NCBI GenBank assembly: GCA_902599445.1
Contig: CACKFK010000017.1
Span: forward strand, 1-38,249
DNA: 38,249 nt
Direction of reading: 5' to 3'
Source: an uncultured Alphaproteobacteria bacterium
Lineage (GTDB): Bacteria > Pseudomonadota > Alphaproteobacteria > Rhodobacterales > Rhodobacteraceae
Under the pieces are notes generated by a model. It saw nothing but the letters and a program-made list of their open reading frames with translations, was not told the DNA's origin and made no database searches. The position numbers and the translations under genes were made by a program. Below are positions 34,471-38,249 of the stretch, piece by piece (within the stretch, counting starts at the first letter, position 1; every line of letters starts with the position of its first letter).

Positions 34471-35100
34471 TTATCTATTTTTTTTGCTAACTGGGAGCAT
34501 GATCTCATTTTTCCTGAAAACACCGGGCGTCGATGGATCATTGTAATAAGCATAGATAGGCTCTGTATTTCCCACAATTTGGAAATTTGATTTTTCAATC
34601 CACAAGTTGAGTTCTAAAAACTTTTTGTTCAATAGCTCTTTGTTTGCAACACCATTGAAGGAAATAACTGCCATTTGTTTGGGTGGTATGGTGTATAAGT
34701 TAATATCCTTGTTTGTGGCCACGGGTAGTTGGTCCAAACTATATTTGGAAGGCATAAAGAAAGATATTTCCCAAGAGTTCTTTTGTGCATTCATTTGTTG
34801 CATTACAGGTGCCGTCATTGAAATCTTGCCTCCCTCCCGATCTTTTGCGCTAATATATCTGGCTAATGGTATAAAACCTGAGCGAAGTCCTTCATATCTT
34901 TCCCCTTGCGTATTCACTTGAGCTGAAATCATTCCTTCATAATTTCTGACTTGGATAGGTCCATTTGATATTAATACAACAAATTTTGGATTTTCTAAGA
35001 ATCTTGGGAGAAGTAACCAGAAGGCGGTTATTGAAATCATAATTATTAAAATGGCAAAAAATAAATATCCAAACACCGTACTCTTACTCGTCAATTTCAT
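34471..35100 (-). CDS. SOUL-family heme-binding-like protein, membrane-anchored
   Basis: From ATG 35100 the protein is 209 aa: a membrane anchor (VFGYLFFAILIIMISITAFW) followed by a SOUL domain (VRNYEGMISAQV, GFIPLARYISAKDREGGKIS, MTAPVMQQ, WEISFFMPSKYSLDQLP and MLPVSKK at the end). The frame extends to 35208, but those 36 residues look non-coding. SOUL proteins bind heme or other small hydrophobic ligands in some organisms; in bacteria the role is mostly unknown. It is alone on its strand. Confidence 0.8.
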   Translation of the reverse strand: MKLTSKSTVFGYLFFAILIIMISITAFWLLLPRFLENPKFVVLISNGPIQVRNYEGMISAQVNTQGERYEGLRSGFIPLARYISAKDREGGKISMTAPVMQQMNAQKNSWEISFFMPSKYSLDQLPVATNKDINLYTIPPKQMAVISFNGVANKELLNKKFLELNLWIEKSNFQIVGNTEPIYAYYNDPSTPGVFRKNEIMLPVSKKNR

Positions 35101-35310
35101 TGCTTTAAATTCATTTCTTTCACTTCGGTCAAGAAAATAGACAGTACTTGTACTAATAGAATATAATAGTTTATAATATATTAAAGACAATTTAGAGAGG
35201 TTGATCAAAAATGAAAATATATAAAGGAAGTTGCATGTGTGAATCAGGCAATTTATTAGATGGATAAATCGACAAAAATAAATGAATTATAAAAAATAAG
35301 GGATTTATTC

Positions 35311-35724
35311 ATGGTTGATTCTTTTAACAATTGGTTTTTCTTCATAATTTACCTCCTTAATTTGGCTGGCGGGGGGTATTACGCGTACCAATCCGTTTTA
35401 AACACAAACTCTTTTCTGGAGAAGTATGGGATCCACCAGTCAGCTGTTTTGCCTGGAAGACTTGCTGGATCATTTGTATTATCTACTGTTCTGGTGGGGG
35501 TCTATCTTCTTTTTAGAGGAGTGGAGGGTACTTGGACCTACTTTGTAATCTTATTTTTACAAAGTTTAATTTTCACCATACTAGGCTACTTTACCGTGAA
35601 ATCGTCTGAGGCTTCTGAAATGGAAGGGGTCAACTATACTTCTGAAGCTTACTTGGCTCCTGCAATTTTTACGGTGATCAACGGATTATTAATCTATGGT
35701 CTTTCTGACAAGATTTATGGCTGA
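35311..35724 (+). CDS. small integral membrane protein of unknown family
   Basis: This 137-aa protein has four hydrophobic segments (about residues 7-26, 47-68, 74-96 and 110-132) and no large soluble part. I do not recognise the family. Polar residues at the ends (YGIHQS, KSSEASEMEG) suggest short loops. It precedes the aminotransferase gene by 57 bases on the same strand. Confidence 0.6.
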   Translation: MVDSFNNWFFFIIYLLNLAGGGYYAYQSVLNTNSFLEKYGIHQSAVLPGRLAGSFVLSTVLVGVYLLFRGVEGTWTYFVILFLQSLIFTILGYFTVKSSEASEMEGVNYTSEAYLAPAIFTVINGLLIYGLSDKIYG

Positions 35725-35781
35725 TTCTTGATCATACCCTAAATCTAAGTTCAATAGGTAGATTAAAAAAGGATATAGTTT

Positions 35782-36648
35782 ATGGCCACAGGCTCAAATA
35801 TACGTACCTTTTTCGAAGGTTCTTGGCATTCTGAAGACAAATTCATTATGAGGGCTGCAGACCATGGTTCGTGGTTAGGAACTAGCGTTTTTGATGGAGC
35901 GAGATTTGTAGATGGAGTAGCGCCTGATTTATTGGCCCACTGTGATAGAGTTAACAAATCAGCAGAGGCAATGATGATAACGCCTAATGTGTCTTCAAAT
36001 GAAATGGTTGACATAATATTAGATGGGTTAAAGAAATTTAATTCAAAAGAAGCGGTTTATATTCGCCCAATGTATTGGGCAATCGATGGTGGAGATCTTG
36101 CAATTGTTCCTAAAATGGGAGTTACTGGATTTGCTATTTGTTTGGAAGACCTCCCAATGGCTGATCCCGATTCTGCAGCTACATTAACTACAACAAGTTT
36201 TAGACGACCAGTTTTAGAAGACAATGTTGTTAATGCAAAAGCGGGTTGCCTTTATCCTAACAATGCCAGAATGCTAGCTGAGGCACGTGCTAAGGGTTTT
36301 TCGAACGCTCTCGTGGCTGATGTGATGGGTAATGTTGCTGAAACCGCTACATCGAATATTTTTGTAGTGAAAGATGGTGAAATCTTTACACCCATACCTA
36401 ACGGTACATTTTTATCTGGCATAACCAGAAATCGACATATGTCAAATTTAATAGCTGATGGGTGCAAAGTTCATGAATGCGTACTCTCTTTTAAAGATGT
36501 TCACAACGCAGATGAGGTTTTTATGTCTGGTAATATGATGAAAGTAACACCGGTGAAAAGCTTTGACTCAACCCACTATCAAATAGGACCAATCACGAAG
36601 AAAGTCAGAAACCTTTATTGGGACTGGGCGCACTCTCAATCTATTTAA
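35782..36648 (+). CDS. class IV PLP aminotransferase (branched-chain/D-amino acid type)
   Basis: This 288-aa protein matches fold-type IV PLP enzymes. Features are GTSVFDGARF near the start, the PLP lysine in NVVNAKAGCLYPNNARML (K153), the phosphate/PLP-binding region VAETATSNIFV (E187) and the C-terminal FMSGNMMKVTPV. It is nearest the IlvE-like members. Substrate could be branched-chain or D-amino acids; the C-terminal FMSGN rather than the common FFTGT makes it a variant. An AGGAT site precedes ATG 35782. It converges with dctM. Confidence 0.8.
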   Translation: MATGSNIRTFFEGSWHSEDKFIMRAADHGSWLGTSVFDGARFVDGVAPDLLAHCDRVNKSAEAMMITPNVSSNEMVDIILDGLKKFNSKEAVYIRPMYWAIDGGDLAIVPKMGVTGFAICLEDLPMADPDSAATLTTTSFRRPVLEDNVVNAKAGCLYPNNARMLAEARAKGFSNALVADVMGNVAETATSNIFVVKDGEIFTPIPNGTFLSGITRNRHMSNLIADGCKVHECVLSFKDVHNADEVFMSGNMMKVTPVKSFDSTHYQIGPITKKVRNLYWDWAHSQSI

Positions 36649-36664
36649 CAGCTGCGGTTTATTT

Positions 36665-37939
36665 TTATTGTGTCAAAATTGACGGCAGCCAAGTCGATAA
36701 TGCAGGAAATAAGATCATGATTATTCCGTATATGATGCCCACTAGTGTAAACAGTGGAACCTCTTTAAAGGCATTGCCTGGATTTTCCTGTATAACGCTT
36801 GCCGATGTATAAATTCCAACACATACTGGAGGAGTAATCATGCCAATCCCAGCAAATGCAACAAAGACAACGTACAGATGAATTAAACTTTGATCAAATG
36901 ACAAAATGATAGCAGAAAAAATAGGTATCGTTAGATAAAATACTGGAACTATTTCAATGAAAGTTCCCAGTATTAAACAAATCAAAGCCAGGGCGAACCA
37001 AAAGAAATTTAATCCAACGCCCATCTCTGTAATTGATGAAATAATAAATTGAGGAAATTGGGTATAAGTGAATACTTTGCTTAGGAATGTTGCCATAGCA
37101 ATGATAGAAAATATTACAGCAGTTGTAACCGCTGTTTCTCTTATGCTTTGTAATAATGAGTTTATTGTGAGTTCTTTGTAAATAAAAAAACCCATAAAAA
37201 TTGCCCAGATTCCTGATACAGCGGCTGACTCTGATGGTGTTAGAAACCCTCCATATATTCCTCCCAAAATGATCAATGGAGTTAACAAGGCAGGAAAAGC
37301 TTTCATGCCCAGCATCAATTTTTCATAATTTGTTGCTGGCTCATATCTTTTAATGTGCCTGCATTTAAATAAAACGAGCGCTATCATAAATAACAATAAA
37401 ATTAATCCAGGAATAACACCTGCTGCAAAAGTCTGTGAAACAGGAACATAAGTTAACGCACTATATAAAATTGCAGCATTTGAGGGCGGAATTAATGCTT
37501 CGAGTAATGCTGCAGAAGCTGCTAACACAATCACAAAGGGTTTCGGGTAACCCGCCTCAATCATTTTAGGCATCATTATTGTCCCAATAGCTGTAATTGC
37601 AGCTAAAATAGAGCCACAAAAGGCAGCAAAAAAGCCCATAGCAATAACCATTGCAATACCAAGTCCACCAGGCAAGTGTCCTACAAGCGAGGTTGCAAAA
37701 TTAACTAATCTATTTGCAGCGCCTCCCCTGAGCATCACCATTCCTGAAAAAACAAATAATGGGACAGCAATGAGTACATGCTTATTCATTGATTCAAATG
37801 CCATTTGAATCAGCGTAGACCAGGGTAAATTTAATCCCCAAATGGCTGCTACTGAACTACCTAATCCAAATACTAGGAATATCGGCACTGATAAAAACAA
37901 TAAAACTACTGATAATATTAATGCAAAAGAAAATATCAT
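36665..37939 (-). CDS. dctM: TRAP transporter large permease (DctM type)
   Basis: This 424-aa protein has about 12 membrane segments of the DctM family. Signatures include the N-terminal HVLIAVPLFVFSGMVMLRGG, GFFAAFCGSILAAITAIGTI, MPKMIEAGYPKPF and GGFLTPSESAAVSGIWA. It forms the Na+-driven channel of a tripartite importer of organic acids, with the small permease upstream overlapping by ATGA. The extracytoplasmic binding protein (DctP) is not in the window and should be just beyond the right edge. Confidence 0.9.
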   Translation of the reverse strand: MIFSFALILSVVLLFLSVPIFLVFGLGSSVAAIWGLNLPWSTLIQMAFESMNKHVLIAVPLFVFSGMVMLRGGAANRLVNFATSLVGHLPGGLGIAMVIAMGFFAAFCGSILAAITAIGTIMMPKMIEAGYPKPFVIVLAASAALLEALIPPSNAAILYSALTYVPVSQTFAAGVIPGLILLLFMIALVLFKCRHIKRYEPATNYEKLMLGMKAFPALLTPLIILGGIYGGFLTPSESAAVSGIWAIFMGFFIYKELTINSLLQSIRETAVTTAVIFSIIAMATFLSKVFTYTQFPQFIISSITEMGVGLNFFWFALALICLILGTFIEIVPVFYLTIPIFSAIILSFDQSLIHLYVVFVAFAGIGMITPPVCVGIYTSASVIQENPGNAFKEVPLFTLVGIIYGIIMILFPALSTWLPSILTQ

Positions 37940-38249
37940 GGAGAGCTATCTGCATAAATTTCTTGCGAAGTAGTAATGAGGAGTTCCAATGAAAACAAAC
38001 CCATAATGACGAAACCTACTGGGAAAGACAGAAACATATACCAAATGGGTACATCTATCTCTAACTCCATCATTTGTCCTAGGTTATAAAATAGAACTGT
38101 TGCATCAAGTCCTGCTTTAAAAAAAATGAAAGAGGATATAAAACTTATAAAATATACAAAAAGTTTTACAAACTTAATAGAGCGTTCACTCATTACTGTA
38201 CTGACGAAATCAACCTCAATATGATTTCCAGTCTTTAATAAAGGTCCTA
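37936..38249 (-). CDS. dctQ: TRAP transporter small permease (DctQ type), partial
   Basis: The frame stays open to the window end: reading 5' of ATG 38193 gives GPLLKTGNHIEVDFVSTV, so the internal ATG is not the start. The visible 104 residues hold the GNHIEVDF motif (usually G-x-H-I-x-V-D) and two membrane segments (FVKLFVYFISFISSFIFF and MFLSFPVGFVIMGLFSLEL). The N-terminal portion lies outside the window. It is coupled to dctM by a 4-base overlap. Confidence 0.85.
   Translation of the reverse strand, partial: GPLLKTGNHIEVDFVSTVMSERSIKFVKLFVYFISFISSFIFFKAGLDATVLFYNLGQMMELEIDVPIWYMFLSFPVGFVIMGLFSLELLITTSQEIYADSSP

Noticed and set aside
35101-35208. Longer SOUL protein from 35208
   Set aside because: The first 36 residues look non-coding and would put the membrane anchor inside rather than at the start.
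1-38249. CRISPR array, rRNA operon, insertion sequence or transposase
   Set aside because: No regularly spaced repeats, no rRNA signature and no transposase or integrase-like ORF were seen.

Overview
The window is AT-rich, densely coded bacterial DNA. Gene content points to a marine planktonic alphaproteobacterium: a DMSP lyase of the DddP type, a TRAP uptake system, a BMP-type nucleoside ABC importer, a DgcA/DgcN D-glutamate pair, an AarF/UbiB-family protein and TPR-glycosyltransferase and TPR-methyltransferase fusions. The taxon is inferred from these families; no rRNA or tRNA gene is present to confirm it. Several genes appear to start at TTG.

Left edge (1-3.2 kb): a visibly AT-richer block holds a small XRE regulator with a dyad over its start, a gene of a widespread but uncharacterised family, a MORN-repeat protein and a two-helix membrane/coiled-coil protein. 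It ends in a 23-base block that reads like the 3' tail of a tRNA through CCA (3021-3043), followed by short direct and inverted repeats. I read this as the right end or scar of an integrated element. The regulator and its neighbour share a C-terminal tail pattern.

3.2-18.5 kb: mixed core-type genes, namely a CIA30 protein, two large TPR fusion proteins around a DUF2721 membrane protein, an FAD oxidoreductase, a gamma-glutamylcyclotransferase-like protein, a DDAH-type amidinohydrolase divergent from a MATE pump, an unusual HMGL-like TIM-barrel protein lacking two signature arginines, two SDRs and an AarF/UbiB-family protein.

18.5-26.9 kb: a ureohydrolase, then a tightly spaced set for nucleoside uptake and salvage (BMP binding protein, double ATPase, two permeases, amidohydrolase, purine nucleoside phosphorylase, small cupin).

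26.9-31.2 kb: a convincing BciA-type 8-vinyl reductase, normally a (bacterio)chlorophyll biosynthesis enzyme, stands without other bch genes. It is divergent from a fatty acid hydroxylase/sterol desaturase family gene, which is followed by dgcA and dgcN with overlapping reading frames and a candidate terminator.

31.2-38.2 kb: on the minus strand dddP is followed by an HD-domain putative diiron oxygenase and an HSL-family esterase, which looks like a DMSP or organosulfur cassette. Then come a SOUL-domain protein, a small membrane protein, a class IV aminotransferase and TRAP permeases dctM and dctQ, the latter cut by the window end.
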